Positions 52,975-64,000 of a stretch of 64,000 bases of DNA are shown here, one piece after another. Below the pieces are notes generated by a model that saw only the letters and a list, made by a program, of their open reading frames with translations, was not told where the DNA came from and searched no databases. Position 1 is the stretch's first letter; each line of letters begins with the position of its first letter. The translations under genes were made by a program, and so were the position numbers. Source of the stretch: Sphingobium subterraneum (GTDB lineage Bacteria; Pseudomonadota; Alphaproteobacteria; Sphingomonadales; Sphingomonadaceae); assembly GCF_014199435.1 (NCBI RefSeq), contig NZ_JACIJP010000002.1, positions 536,001 to 600,000 of the forward strand, in the 5' to 3' direction.

Positions 52975-54207
52975 TCACACCGGCGCCCTCAGCTTCGCCT
53001 CGGTTTCGGTCATGTAATCGCGCGTGATCGGCAGCGTATGGCGGTTCCGCGCATATTGGAGCTGGTAGATCAGCATGCCGCCATGCTCAAACGCCGCCGT
53101 CGCCCCGGCGAGGTAGAAGCTCCACATGCGGAAAAAGCGCGCGTCGTACATCTCCTCGATCTCTGCACGATGGGCCTGCACCCGGTCGTACCAGGCGCGT
53201 GTCGTCAGGCCATAATGCAGGCGCAGCGCCTCGACATCGGTGGTGATCAGGCGGTTGGGTTCGCTACCCTTGAGGATTTCGCTCAACGCCGGGATATACC
53301 CGCCCGGAAAAATATACTTGCGCGTAAAGGCGTCGGTCGTGCCTGGCCCGCCCATGCGCCCGATGGTGTGGAGCAGCATCACGCCGTCCCGGGTCAGCAG
53401 GTTGTGGCAAACGCGAAAAAACTCGCGGTAGTTGGGCACGCCGACGTGCTCGAACATGCCGACCGACACGATCCGGTCGAACGGTCCCTTGACGTCACGA
53501 TAATCGCACAGTTCGAACCGGACATGGTCAGCGACGCCGGCCGCCTGTGCACGCTCGCGCGCAATCTTGAGCTGCTCTTCCGACAAGGTGATGCCGGTGA
53601 CGTCGACCCCGCACGTCCGATGCAGATAGAGGGCCATCCCGCCCCACCCGCAGCCGATATCGAGCACTTTCTGCCCCGGCAACAGGTGCAGCTTGGCGGC
53701 GATATGCGCCTTCTTGTCCGCCTGCGCCTGTTCGAGGCCGATGGACGGATCGGACCAGTAAGCACAGCTATATTGCCGGTCGCGGTCGAGGAAGAGATCG
53801 TAGAGAGCCGCCGACAGATCATAATGATGGGCGACGTTGCGCTTCGACGCGGCGCGGGCGTTCCACTGGTTGAGGGTACGGGATAGACCCTTCGTGACCT
53901 TTCGAAACGTGCTGCGGGGTTCGATGTCGCGCCCGCTTTCCCACGGGTTATTGCCACGGATGAGCGCGATAAAATCCATGATGTCGCCGCCCTCGATCGT
54001 CGCGCGGCCGTCCATATAGGCTTCGGCAAAGCCCAGGCGCGGGTCGAGGACGATCTGGCGCGCCACTTTTCCGTCATGAAGTTTGAGCGTGAGGTCGGGG
54101 AAGGCGGGATCAGGCTGGCCGTAACGGCGCGGGGCTGTTCCCGGCGTATCGAGTGTGAGCGTGCCGCGCTTCACCAGGCGGGGCAGGATCCGGTCTAGAA
54201 GAGTCAT
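52975..54207 (-). CDS. Cyclopropane-fatty-acyl-phospholipid synthase family protein
   Basis: A 410-residue SAM-dependent methyltransferase. Motif I is VLDIGCGWGGMALYL (about 185), followed by 'GITLSEEQ' and VSVGMFEHVG. The family-specific N-terminal region contains NVAHHYDLSAALYDLFLD and YSCAYW, both CFA-synthase blocks. It adds methylene to membrane unsaturated fatty acids. C-terminal 'RMWSFYLAGATAAFEHGGMLIYQLQ' fits the family. Related hydroxymycolate-type or tuberculostearate-type enzymes are possible, but the core is CFA-like. Confidence 0.88.
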   Translation of the reverse strand: MTLLDRILPRLVKRGTLTLDTPGTAPRRYGQPDPAFPDLTLKLHDGKVARQIVLDPRLGFAEAYMDGRATIEGGDIMDFIALIRGNNPWESGRDIEPRSTFRKVTKGLSRTLNQWNARAASKRNVAHHYDLSAALYDLFLDRDRQYSCAYWSDPSIGLEQAQADKKAHIAAKLHLLPGQKVLDIGCGWGGMALYLHRTCGVDVTGITLSEEQLKIARERAQAAGVADHVRFELCDYRDVKGPFDRIVSVGMFEHVGVPNYREFFRVCHNLLTRDGVMLLHTIGRMGGPGTTDAFTRKYIFPGGYIPALSEILKGSEPNRLITTDVEALRLHYGLTTRAWYDRVQAHRAEIEEMYDARFFRMWSFYLAGATAAFEHGGMLIYQLQYARNRHTLPITRDYMTETEAKLRAPV

Positions 54208-54237
54208 CGAAGCATAATCCGTGTTGCGGCGAAATGT

Positions 54238-55002
54238 TCAGATGCCCGCATACCACTGATATCCGGCGACATCTTCCCAATATCCGCCCTTGCCTCCAAA
54301 AATCGAGGCGAGATCCGACACCGCTTCGATGCGCATAAGATATTTCGCCTGCTTGTAACCCAATTGCCGTTCCACGCGCAAACGCAGCGGCGCGCCGTTC
54401 TGGACGGGCAGTGCCCTGTCGTTGAGCGCGTAAGCGAGAATCGTCTGTGGGTGAAACGCGTCGACCAAATCGATGCTTTCATAATAGGGGTCGGTGCCGC
54501 CACCGAAGTCGGCGCAGTGAAACACCAGATAGCGCGCCGTCGTGCGCATCCGCGCGGCGTGGAGCAGGACCGCCAGCGGCACGCCCCGCCATTTTCCGAT
54601 CGCGCTCCATCCTTCGACGCAATCATGGCGGGTGATCTGCTCGCGGTGCGGCATCGCATGCAGCTGCGCGAGGGAAAGCGACAGGGGGCGATCGACCAGC
54701 CCGTCGATTTTCAGCCGCCAGTCGGCAAAGCCGTTGCGCCACAGCGCCTTGTAATCCTCGGTATTCGGGTTGAACGTGCCGTTGGCACGGAACACCGGCG
54801 ACATCTGGTCGGGCGAAAATTCCTGGGCCAGCGCGTTCCGGTCGGTGATCGCGCGTTGCATCCACAGATGGAAGTTATCCGCCGTGAAAAGCGCCTTACG
54901 CACGCTTTCATGCTCGGCGAGCCTGTCGCATCCGGTGAGCAGGGCGGTGGCGGCCGCGCCTGCGCCGGTCACCAGCGCCCGGCGGGACAGGATCAGGGTC
55001 AT
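54238..55002 (-). CDS. MsrP/YedY-like molybdopterin oxidoreductase
   Basis: A 254-residue sulfite-oxidase-fold protein. The N-terminus has a twin-arginine start (LSRRALVTGAG) and a lipobox-like LLTGC at residue 25, so Tat export with possible lipidation. The molybdenum-ligating Cys is in RHDCVEGW, and 'LRLRVERQLGYKQAKYL' is the conserved block near the C-terminus. Such enzymes reduce oxidised methionine or similar substrates. It overlaps the cytochrome b stop by 4 bases (ATGA), so both form a two-gene operon, the cytochrome b supplying electrons. Confidence 0.85.
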   Translation of the reverse strand: MTLILSRRALVTGAGAAATALLTGCDRLAEHESVRKALFTADNFHLWMQRAITDRNALAQEFSPDQMSPVFRANGTFNPNTEDYKALWRNGFADWRLKIDGLVDRPLSLSLAQLHAMPHREQITRHDCVEGWSAIGKWRGVPLAVLLHAARMRTTARYLVFHCADFGGGTDPYYESIDLVDAFHPQTILAYALNDRALPVQNGAPLRLRVERQLGYKQAKYLMRIEAVSDLASIFGGKGGYWEDVAGYQWYAGI

Positions 55003-55766
55003 GGGCGTTCCTCCCGCGCGGTGGGTTTTCCCGGCACGCGATACCAGCCGCTCAGCATCGATCGCAGTTCATTGAAGGGGCCAGCCAGCAGCACCATCGC
55101 GATATGGACGATGAAGAACGCGACTACCGCCCAGGCGGCGATGAAATGGATCGACCGCGCCGATTGTCGCCCGCCGAAGATCTCGACCAGCCAAGGGAAC
55201 GCCGCGTTCATGCCCGGCGACATGGTCATGCCCGTGAGGATGAGCACAGGGAGCAGCAGAAACAGCGTTTTGTTATACGCGCCCTTCTGCAGCACATTGT
55301 AACGCAGCGCCTCCGCCCCGGTCGGGAAGCGCAGCCGCGCATGATCGGCAATGTCCTGCGCGATATGTCCCGGCGCCAGTTCCCCCTTGCGAAAGGCGAG
55401 ATCGCGCCGGAAATGCCCGTTGATCAGGCTCCAGATCATGTAGACCAGCAGCCCGAACGCAAAGAACGGCGCGGCGAAAAAATGCCAGTGGCGCGACATG
55501 GCAAGGTTGTAATGACCGGGCAGGGTAAGCCAGCCGGGAAACCGCTCCAGCACCAGCCAGGCATGATCGAAGTTGGCGCCATAGTGCCCCCAGTAGAGGC
55601 GCGGATGAGCGTTGAAGATGCCCAGCCCGCTCATGAACAGCGTGGCGAGGGCGAAGACGTTGATCCAGTGCCACAGGCGCGTCGAGAGACGGTGGCGCTT
55701 CACCAGTGTCCCGGATGGATCGGCCTCGCTTGGGGCCGGAGCATCAGACTGTACGATTGTCGCCAT
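54999..55766 (-). CDS. Cytochrome b (hydrogenase/MsrQ-type) membrane subunit
   Basis: A 255-residue membrane protein with four to five helices. Conserved His are spaced as in the Ni/Fe-hydrogenase cytochrome b family: 'RLWHWINVFALATLFMSGLGIF', 'SRHWHFFAAPFFAFGLLVYM', and 'ARSIHFIAAWAVVAFFIVHIAM'. It binds heme b and delivers quinol electrons to the Mo enzyme encoded next. The ATG at 55764-55766 follows GGGAGG; an upstream Met nine codons away is possible but weaker. It belongs with the downstream Mo enzyme, not with the cytochrome c locus. Confidence 0.85.
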   Translation of the reverse strand: MATIVQSDAPAPSEADPSGTLVKRHRLSTRLWHWINVFALATLFMSGLGIFNAHPRLYWGHYGANFDHAWLVLERFPGWLTLPGHYNLAMSRHWHFFAAPFFAFGLLVYMIWSLINGHFRRDLAFRKGELAPGHIAQDIADHARLRFPTGAEALRYNVLQKGAYNKTLFLLLPVLILTGMTMSPGMNAAFPWLVEIFGGRQSARSIHFIAAWAVVAFFIVHIAMVLLAGPFNELRSMLSGWYRVPGKPTAREERP

Positions 55767-55824
55767 AGCCGCCTCCCTCTGGAAGAGGGGCATAGCGCAA
55801 TTTGGGCGATGAGGCGAGAGGTGC

Positions 55825-56199
55825 CTAGATTACCACGGCGGTCCCGGTTGCGGACACCATCAGCATCGATCCGTTGGAGCCGAGCACCTCGTAATCGAGA
55901 TCGACGCCGATCACGGCGTTCGCGCCCAGCTCGGCCGCGCGCATGCGCATTTCGCCCAGCGCCTGTTCGCGCGCGCGGGCGAGAACGTCTTCATAGGCGC
56001 CGGAACGCCCGCCGACGATGTCGCGGATACTGGCGAACAGGTCACGGAACATGTTCGCGCCGACGATCACTTCGCCGGTGACGATACCGCGATACTGCTG
56101 GACGGGCCGGCCATCGACGCCGTTGGTGGTCGTCACGATCATATCGGACGATCCTGCCTCGCCCGATCCTGTATTCGATCCCCAGGGTGATTGAACCAT
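55825..56199 (-). CDS. YbjQ (UPF0145) heavy-metal-binding-like protein
   Basis: A 124-residue protein of the YbjQ family. Characteristic segments are '[23 protein letters not shown]' and '[21 protein letters not shown]', with short beta strands between. The family is described as putatively heavy-metal binding, but the function is not settled. The start at 56199 is behind AAGGAGG. It lies 21 bases downstream of the DUF2312 gene on the same strand. Confidence 0.85.
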   Translation of the reverse strand: MVQSPWGSNTGSGEAGSSDMIVTTTNGVDGRPVQQYRGIVTGEVIVGANMFRDLFASIRDIVGGRSGAYEDVLARAREQALGEMRMRAAELGANAVIGVDLDYEVLGSNGSMLMVSATGTAVVI

Positions 56200-56220
56200 C
56201 CCGTCCTCCTTATCCGCGTG

Positions 56221-56463
56221 TCACTCTAAACCCAGCGCAGCCTTGTAGGTTTCCAGCAGGGCTTCGGCTTCCTGCCGCACATGGCTTTCCAGCTTGCGCA
56301 GGCGGACGATCGCCCGCATCGTCTTGACGTCGTAGCCGGTCGACTTGGCTTCGGAATAGACGTCCTTGATGTCGTCGGCGATGCCCTTTTTCTCTTCTTC
56401 CAGGCGCTCGATCCGTTCGATGAATAGACGTAACTGGTCGGCCGCGACATTGCCTTCGCTCAT
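56221..56463 (-). CDS. DUF2312 protein (GapR-like nucleoid protein)
   Basis: An 80-residue helical protein: '[47 protein letters not shown]' is the DUF2312/GapR signature. GapR of Caulobacter is an essential coiled-coil protein that clamps overtwisted, AT-rich DNA ahead of forks and polymerase. This match is by motif, so the symbol gapR would be an inference. GGGGAG precedes the ATG at good spacing. Part of a run with the DUF1244 and YbjQ genes. Confidence 0.88.
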   Translation of the reverse strand: MSEGNVAADQLRLFIERIERLEEEKKGIADDIKDVYSEAKSTGYDVKTMRAIVRLRKLESHVRQEAEALLETYKAALGLE

Positions 56464-56509
56464 GATATGCTCCCCGCTGAATGCGAACTGGTGAATCGGA
56501 GAGGAGGCT

Positions 56510-56821
56510 CTAGTGCGTCTCCTTGTTCTTCGCCACGCTTTCCTGCATGCGCTGCAACTGTTCCGGGGTCGCTTCGGCCTGATGCGCGGATTTCCACTGC
56601 GAATAGGGCATGCCGTAGATCGCTTCGCGCGCGGTTTCGCGGTCCATCGCGCCGCCCTGCGCCTGATCGGCTTCCGCCAGCCAGTCGGCGAGGCAGTTGC
56701 GGCAAAAGCCCGCCAGGCCCATCAGGTCGACATTCTGCGCGTCCGTGCGGTGCTGCAAATGCGCGACCAGCCGCCGAAACGCGGTCGCCGCCGCAGCATC
56801 ATTGATTAACGGACCGGCCAT
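56510..56821 (-). CDS. DUF1244 protein
   Basis: A 103-residue protein matching the DUF1244 family ([47 protein letters not shown]). Two Cys (RNCLADW and FC) may bind metal. The start at 56821 follows AAGGAG. Function is unknown; it is the first gene of the minus-strand DUF1244-DUF2312-YbjQ run. Confidence 0.85.
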   Translation of the reverse strand: MAGPLINDAAAATAFRRLVAHLQHRTDAQNVDLMGLAGFCRNCLADWLAEADQAQGGAMDRETAREAIYGMPYSQWKSAHQAEATPEQLQRMQESVAKNKETH

Positions 56822-56910
56822 TGATACGTCTCCTTCACGTTTCCGTCACAGGTCGGGGATAGGACAAAAACGCCTTCGGGAACAGACCGGAGCGACGGCG
56901 AGGAGATTTC

Positions 56911-58365
56911 GTGAAAGCTATTCGTCCCCGGCTCCGCAAGGTCCGCATCCTCGCGACCCTTGGTCCCGCCAGCAGCAATGCCGACATGATCCGCGACCTG
57001 TATCTGGCGGGCGCCGACGCCTTCCGCCTCAATATGAGCCACGGGTCGCACGAGGATCATGCCGCGAATGTCGCGCATATCCGCGCGCTGGAAAAGGAAT
57101 ATGGGCGGCCCACGACGATCCTCGCAGATCTTCAGGGCCCCAAGCTGCGCGTCGGCACGTTCCGCGACGGATCGGTGGAGCTTAAGGTCGGAGCGACCTT
57201 CGTGCTCGATCGCGACGATACACCGGGCGACGTTCACCGCGTAGCCCTACCGCATCCCGAAATTCACGCCGCGCTGCTGCCCGAGACACGGCTGCTGCTC
57301 GACGACGGCAAGATCGTTTTGCGGGTCAAATCCTGCGGCGACGGGCGGATCGAGACACGGGTGGAGGTCGGCGGAACCCTGTCGAACCGCAAGGGTGTCA
57401 ACGTCCCCGACGTCGTCGTGCCGATGGCTGCGCTCACCGAGAAAGACCGGCGGGATCTGGGCTTTGCGCTTACGCTCGGCGTGGACTGGGTGGCGCTCTC
57501 CTTCGTGCAGCGGCCCGAAGATCTGGCGGAGGCGCGGCGGCTGATGGGCGGCTATGGAGCGCTGATGGCCAAGATCGAGAAGCCGTCGGCCGTGCAGCGC
57601 CTTGAGGAGATACTGGAGGTCGCCGATGGCGTCATGGTGGCGCGTGGCGATCTGGGGGTCGAGCTGCCGCCCGAGGCTGTGCCGCCGCTGCAAAAGCATA
57701 TCGTCGCATCCGCGCGCAAGCTGGGCCGCCCGGTCGTCGTGGCAACCCAGATGCTCGAATCGATGATCAAGGCGCCGACCCCGACCCGGGCCGAAGTGTC
57801 GGATGTCGCCACCGCCGTCTATGACGGGGCGGATGCGATCATGCTGTCGGCGGAAACGGCGGCGGGCGACTGGCCGCGTGAGGCGGTGGCGATGATGGAC
57901 AGCATCGCGCGGAGCGTCGAGGGCGACCCCGGCTATCTCGACCGGTTGCATTTTACCGAAACCAAGCCGGACGCGACGACTGCTGACGCGCTGGCCGAAG
58001 CAAGCAACAGCATCACCCGCACCGCCAACGCCAGTGCGATCGTGTGTTTCACCTCGTCGGGCAGCACGGTACGCCGTGTGGCGCGCGAGCGTCCTACCGC
58101 GCCGATCCTCGCGCTGACCCCACGCGCCGACACCGCGCGCAAAATGGGCCTGCTCTGGGGCGTGCATGCCGTGCGCACCAAGGACATCGGCAGCTTCGAG
58201 GAAATGATCGGCAAGGCGCGCCGCATGGCCCTGCGCCACAAGGCGGCGGTCGCGGGCGACAAGATCATCGTGCTCGCCGGTGTCCCCTTCGGCACGCCTG
58301 GATCAACCAATGTGCTGCATGTCGCGACGATTCGGGGGGACGAACTGAAGGGGCGGGACGAGTAG
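56911..58365 (+). CDS. pyk: Pyruvate kinase
   Basis: A 484-residue enzyme of glycolysis that makes pyruvate and ATP from PEP. Visible motifs are 'ATLGPASSNADMI', 'MSHGSHEDH', 'KIEKPSAV' and VMVARGDLGVELP, with 'APTPTRAEVSDVATAVYDGAD' for the nucleotide/phosphate region. The start is GTG at 56911 behind AGGAG. Divergent from DUF1244 with only 89 bases between. Length is normal for the type without extra C-terminal domain. Confidence 0.95.
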   Translation: MKAIRPRLRKVRILATLGPASSNADMIRDLYLAGADAFRLNMSHGSHEDHAANVAHIRALEKEYGRPTTILADLQGPKLRVGTFRDGSVELKVGATFVLDRDDTPGDVHRVALPHPEIHAALLPETRLLLDDGKIVLRVKSCGDGRIETRVEVGGTLSNRKGVNVPDVVVPMAALTEKDRRDLGFALTLGVDWVALSFVQRPEDLAEARRLMGGYGALMAKIEKPSAVQRLEEILEVADGVMVARGDLGVELPPEAVPPLQKHIVASARKLGRPVVVATQMLESMIKAPTPTRAEVSDVATAVYDGADAIMLSAETAAGDWPREAVAMMDSIARSVEGDPGYLDRLHFTETKPDATTADALAEASNSITRTANASAIVCFTSSGSTVRRVARERPTAPILALTPRADTARKMGLLWGVHAVRTKDIGSFEEMIGKARRMALRHKAAVAGDKIIVLAGVPFGTPGSTNVLHVATIRGDELKGRDE

Positions 58366-58377
58366 GGCGAGGCGCCT

Positions 58378-58457
58378 CATCCCGGCGAAGGCCGGGATCC
58401 CAGGCCGTAGTGGATGAAATAGCAGTCGAAAGATGCCAGCCTGCGCTGGCATGACGG
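58378..58457 (+). repeat. Extragenic palindromic repeat after pyk, possible terminator
   Basis: CCCGGC-GAAG-GCCGGG (58381-58396) and ATGCCAGC-CTGC-GCTGGCAT (58433-58452) are perfect stems in a REP-like element, followed by a short T run (ATTTTA). It probably ends pyk transcription and is likely repeated elsewhere in the genome. Confidence 0.6.
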
Positions 58458-58462
58458 GGATT

Positions 58463-59917
58463 TTACTCCCCCGCCGCAGTGCTGAGACCCAGTTCCGGCA
58501 CGCCGATCGACCTTCGCCCGCCGAAATCGGTGCGCAGGACGATCCAGCCGTTCTTTTCCATATGCTCGATCAGGCGGCGCACACGCCCCGGAGACCGGGT
58601 GCCATAGGCGCGCGCGAGACTATCGTCGTCCGGACACGCGCCGCCGGTCAGCGCTGCATGGGCGATCATCAGAAACGGCGCGAGCATATCGTCCGGGACG
58701 CGTGCGGCAAGCTGGAGCGCATCGCGCCAGCGGGCATCGGTGTCGTCCAATATGCCCGCCTGCGCCATAGCGAAGCGCTTGCGGAAAGCGGGCAGGTCGA
58801 GCGGTGCCTTGAGCAGCCGCTCCATCCGGCAGCGCACGGAGAAATCCTGATATAAGGCCGCCATCGGCTGGAACGCGCAGTCCGGGTCGGCGACCATCGC
58901 GGCGAGGATCGCGTTGACGGTCTCCGCGCTGTCGGAATCGGGCGCTGTCGCCTCCGATGCTGCCTGTTCGAGGGGATGGGCGGCCTGGGCGATCTGGTCG
59001 AGCAGCGCGGCGCTGTCGACGGCCGGAGGCGGCGGGGCGGCGGGGCGGGACAGCGGAGCCTCTTCCAGATCCGCGAACAGCATCGCCTGGAAATTCTCAG
59101 GCTCCGCATTGGGCAGCGGGAGCAGGCTGTGCGTGCCGGTTGCGGCGCTGGTCGCCACCGCGCCGATACGCACCGACACCGGACGGCGGCAGATTGCGGG
59201 CCCGAGCGCCAGAAAGCGCCCGCGCTCCAGATCGCGGATCTGTTCCGCCTGCCGCCGTTCCATGCCGAGCAGATCAGCGGCGCGCGCCATGTCGATGTCA
59301 AGGAAGGTGCGCCCCATCAGGAAGTTAGAGGCTTCCGCCGCAACATTCTTCGCGAGCTTCGCCAGCCGCTGGGTTGCGATGACGCCCGCCAGCCCGCGCT
59401 TGCGCCCGCGGCACATCAGGTTGGTCATCGCCGCGAGCGACAGGCGGCGCACCTCGTCGCTGACATCCCCGGCGGCGACGGGCGCGAACATCTGCGCTTC
59501 GTCCACTACGACGAGTGCGGGGTACCAATGGTCGCGCGGCGCGTCGAACAGGGTGGCGAGGAAGGATGCCGCGCATTTCATCTGCGCCTCCAACTCCAGC
59601 CCATCGAGCGCCAAAACGACCGAGGCGCGATGCTCGCGGATGCGCGCGGCCATGCGGATGATCTCGCGCCCGTCATGTGCGGCGGCATCGATGACGACAT
59701 GGCCGAAGGGTTCGGCCAGCGACACGAAGTCGCCTTCCGGATCAATCACCACCTGCTGCACCAGCTTGGCGCTTTCCTCCAGCAAACGGCGCAGCAGATG
59801 CGACTTTCCTGACCCGCTATTGCCCTGCACGAGCAGGCGGGTGGCCAGCAATTCCTCGATGTCGATGCGGACCGGCGCTCCCTGCGCGTCGGTGCCGATG
59901 TCTATGGTTGCGCTCAC
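58463..59917 (-). CDS. HerA/DUF87-family ATP-binding protein
   Basis: A 484-residue P-loop ATPase. Walker A is GNSGSGKSHLLRRL (about residue 33) and Walker B VVVDEAQMF (about residue 125). An arginine-finger-like region and 'CRGRKRGLAGVIATQRLAKLAK' follow, as in HerA/VirD4-like (DUF87) proteins. The C-terminal 200 residues form a winged-helix-like domain. Start is GTG at 59917, behind AAGGA. Possibly a helicase/translocase in DNA repair; no NurA nuclease is adjacent, so the partner is unknown. Confidence 0.78.
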   Translation of the reverse strand: MSATIDIGTDAQGAPVRIDIEELLATRLLVQGNSGSGKSHLLRRLLEESAKLVQQVVIDPEGDFVSLAEPFGHVVIDAAAHDGREIIRMAARIREHRASVVLALDGLELEAQMKCAASFLATLFDAPRDHWYPALVVVDEAQMFAPVAAGDVSDEVRRLSLAAMTNLMCRGRKRGLAGVIATQRLAKLAKNVAAEASNFLMGRTFLDIDMARAADLLGMERRQAEQIRDLERGRFLALGPAICRRPVSVRIGAVATSAATGTHSLLPLPNAEPENFQAMLFADLEEAPLSRPAAPPPPAVDSAALLDQIAQAAHPLEQAASEATAPDSDSAETVNAILAAMVADPDCAFQPMAALYQDFSVRCRMERLLKAPLDLPAFRKRFAMAQAGILDDTDARWRDALQLAARVPDDMLAPFLMIAHAALTGGACPDDDSLARAYGTRSPGRVRRLIEHMEKNGWIVLRTDFGGRRSIGVPELGLSTAAGE

Positions 59918-60033
59918 GCTGCTGTCCTTGGCGCAGCGGTGAGACGCGGGCAAGGGGGAAGTGCGTGGTAGGACCATGAGGCGACGCGGAGTTTGACTTG
60001 ACGGGTTTCGCGCTGCGGTGCAGCAATAGCGAC

Positions 60034-62730
<2,697 letters not shown>

Positions 62731-62775
62731 ACCCTTTTTCCTATACCGCTCGAACCGAACGGATGTCTTCTGTTC

Positions 62776-62806
62776 AAAAAAAAGGCCGGAGCATTGCCCC
62801 GGCCTT
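62776..62806 (-). terminator. Rho-independent terminator of the OmpA/opacity-like gene
   Basis: AAGGCCGG (62782-62789) pairs with CCGGCCTT (62799-62806), with eight A on plus (62776-62783) forming a U tract on minus. It lies 33 bases after the outer-membrane protein stop. It could also stop ppc read-through poorly. Confidence 0.85.
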
Positions 62807-62838
62807 CCCCTGTCTGCTGAACCTGTCCGGAGACAGTC

Positions 62839-63402
62839 TCAGTATTTGAGCACCAGACCGGCCATCGGGCGGATCGAGTGGAAGTTGCCATAGGTGTCGG
62901 CCTGCACGCGCAGACGCAGATTGCTGCGGTCGGTTTTCAGGCCCATGTCGGCGAGGGAGAGTTCCGCACCGGCGCCATAGGTCCAGTCGTCATAATCCCG
63001 GCTGTTCTGGCCAAGCGCATCGAAGTTGACCCACTGGTAGCCAACCTTCGCGAAGATCAGGCTGTCCTTGCCGGCGCGGACGCCAACGCGACCCGCTGCG
63101 CCATATTCCCAATCGATCGCGCCATCGACGCCCTTGGTGGCATTGCCTTCAACACCCAGCATGAGCGGCCCGGCATTGAAATTGACGCCCGCGACACCTT
63201 CGACAATCCGGCCATGGAAACCGGCAGGAACGCCCGCACGGTTAGGCTCGTTGTCGAAATTATGGATACCGCCCAGCACGCCCACATAGGGTTCGATGCG
63301 GGAATTGGTCGGCGTTTCCGGACCAGCGGGGCCCGTATCCTGCGCATAAGCAGCGGGAACGAAGGCAACGGCGGCGGCCGCCGCGAAAAGCAGTTTCTTC
63401 AT
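62839..63402 (-). CDS. Small outer-membrane beta-barrel protein
   Basis: A 187-residue protein with signal peptide (KKLLFAAAAAVAFVPAAYAQ) then eight-stranded-type barrel strands ('RIEPYVGVLGGIHNF', 'VGVRAGKDSLIFAKVGYQWVN', 'TYGAGAELSLADM') ending in aromatic Tyr (AGLVLKY). It matches the opacity/OmpA-like porin family in length and pattern. Start at 63402 lies behind AGAGG; the alternative Met at 63420 adds six residues. Terminator at 62776. Confidence 0.8.
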   Translation of the reverse strand: MKKLLFAAAAAVAFVPAAYAQDTGPAGPETPTNSRIEPYVGVLGGIHNFDNEPNRAGVPAGFHGRIVEGVAGVNFNAGPLMLGVEGNATKGVDGAIDWEYGAAGRVGVRAGKDSLIFAKVGYQWVNFDALGQNSRDYDDWTYGAGAELSLADMGLKTDRSNLRLRVQADTYGNFHSIRPMAGLVLKY

Positions 63403-63705
63403 GTCTTTCGACCTCTTCATGGTTCGATGAATTCGCGCGGTTTGGACCCGCGTGCTGATGTCGCCTCCCCCTTCGGAATGCGCGATGCATCAGTCATGTC
63501 GTCCAATGGTCGAAGCGCGGCTTGGTTGCGTATTTTTTGAAGCCCCGTGGCTAAAACACGCTCCTGCGACAATAATGCAACGGTTTGTGAACCGTAGATG
63601 TACGGAGCCGCGACTTTATTCTTACGCTATACACAAGCAGGGCCGGAGTGATGTTCCACTCCGGCCCGCCATTCAGAATCATTACTGTAATGTGTTAACC
63701 GATAT
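63403..63705. other. Intergenic region between the outer-membrane protein and cyclophilin genes
   Basis: No gene was seen in this 303-base gap. It holds the promoter region of the outer-membrane gene. An inverted repeat ACGGTT-TGTG-AACCGT at 63580-63595 could be an operator. A second, larger hairpin is at 63640-63667 (listed separately). No strong -35/-10 pair was identified. Confidence 0.5.
63640..63667 (-). terminator. Hairpin after the cyclophilin gene
   Basis: GGGCCGGAGTG (63640-63650) pairs perfectly with CACTCCGGCCC (63657-63667), an 11-bp stem over a 6-base loop. It lies 39 bases past the cyclophilin stop; no clear U tract follows, so termination is likely but not textbook. Confidence 0.55.
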
Positions 63706-64000
63706 TCAGGAAACACTCGCCTTGACGATCTTGCCCGGCTTGGCCGGCGGCTCGCCCTTTGGCAGCGCGTCGACGTGCTCCATGCCCTCGGTCACTTCTC
63801 CCCACACGGTATATTGCCCGTCGAGGAAGGTCGCGTCGTCGAAGCAGATGAAGAACTGGCTGTTCGCGCTGTTCGGGTTGGACGACCGTGCCATCGAGCA
63901 GACGCCGCGGACGTGCGGCTCGCGGTTGAACTCGGCCTTGAGGTCGGGGAGCTTCGATCCGCCCATGCCCGATCCTGTCGGATCGCCGCCCTGCGCCATG
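63706..64000 (-). CDS. Cyclophilin-type peptidyl-prolyl isomerase, 5' truncated
   Basis: About 98 residues are visible, reading in from the window edge. AQGGDPTGSGMGG, 'VCSMARSSNPNSANSQFFICF' and 'LDGQYTVWGEVTEGME' are hallmark cyclophilin segments. Cyclophilins start with about 50 residues before 'QGGDPTG', so the first visible Met is internal and the true start lies outside. It catalyses proline isomerisation in protein folding. Whether it is periplasmic or cytoplasmic cannot be told without the N-terminus. Confidence 0.93.
   Translation of the reverse strand, partial: MAQGGDPTGSGMGGSKLPDLKAEFNREPHVRGVCSMARSSNPNSANSQFFICFDDATFLDGQYTVWGEVTEGMEHVDALPKGEPPAKPGKIVKASVS

Overview
The window reads as chromosomal DNA of an alphaproteobacterium, most probably a sphingomonad. 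The base composition is GC-rich. FlbT, a DUF2312 (GapR-type) protein, a TorF-type porin and a unimodular QueF are present. There is also an extragenic inverted repeat built on CTTCGACAAGCTCAGG, which I associate with Sphingomonadaceae. No rRNA, tRNA, insertion sequence, phage gene or CRISPR array was seen.

Left part (1-15.3 kb): a truncated membrane flippase-like gene, a TorF-type porin, an sseA-metC sulfur pair, queF and a hypothetical gene come first. Then come flagellar genes in two divergent groups: flgE-flgK-flgL on minus, and flbT-fliI-fliJ-lytic transglycosylase on plus. The plus group is followed by an unusual sigma-70-like factor and a tandem-HTH regulator.

Centre (15.4-48.6 kb): this is the most distinctive part. 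On plus are a secreted CHAT-protease-like TPR protein, a CHASE2 class III adenylate cyclase, a FecR-like protein, a two-partner-secretion pair (TpsB and a roughly 2040-residue TpsA), a pentaheme cytochrome, a lipoprotein with two GlcG/HbpS-like domains, an outer-membrane barrel, a decaheme cytochrome with an LVIVD propeller, and a hybrid histidine kinase. Convergent with these, on minus, is an operon encoding a soluble FAD oxidoreductase fused to two cyclic-nucleotide-binding domains and four [4Fe-4S] motifs, a di-heme-like cytochrome b, an inner-membrane FHA-decaheme cytochrome, and a CpdA-like cAMP phosphodiesterase. The three cytochromes carry 25 heme-binding motifs. My inference is a trans-envelope electron conduit coupled to cAMP, with cyclase, cNMP-binding redox enzyme and phosphodiesterase all in one locus. 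The direction of electron flow and the partner substrate are unknown.

Right part (48.6-64 kb): mostly core genes. These are DUF1345, argG, a Gdt1/UPF0016 Mn exporter behind a yybP-ykoY (Mn) riboswitch, a TetR regulator, an EF-hand protein, a Cfa-like methyltransferase, an MsrP-like molybdoenzyme with its cytochrome b, YbjQ, DUF2312 and DUF1244 proteins, pyk, a HerA/DUF87 ATPase, ppc, a small outer-membrane protein, and a cyclophilin truncated by the window end.
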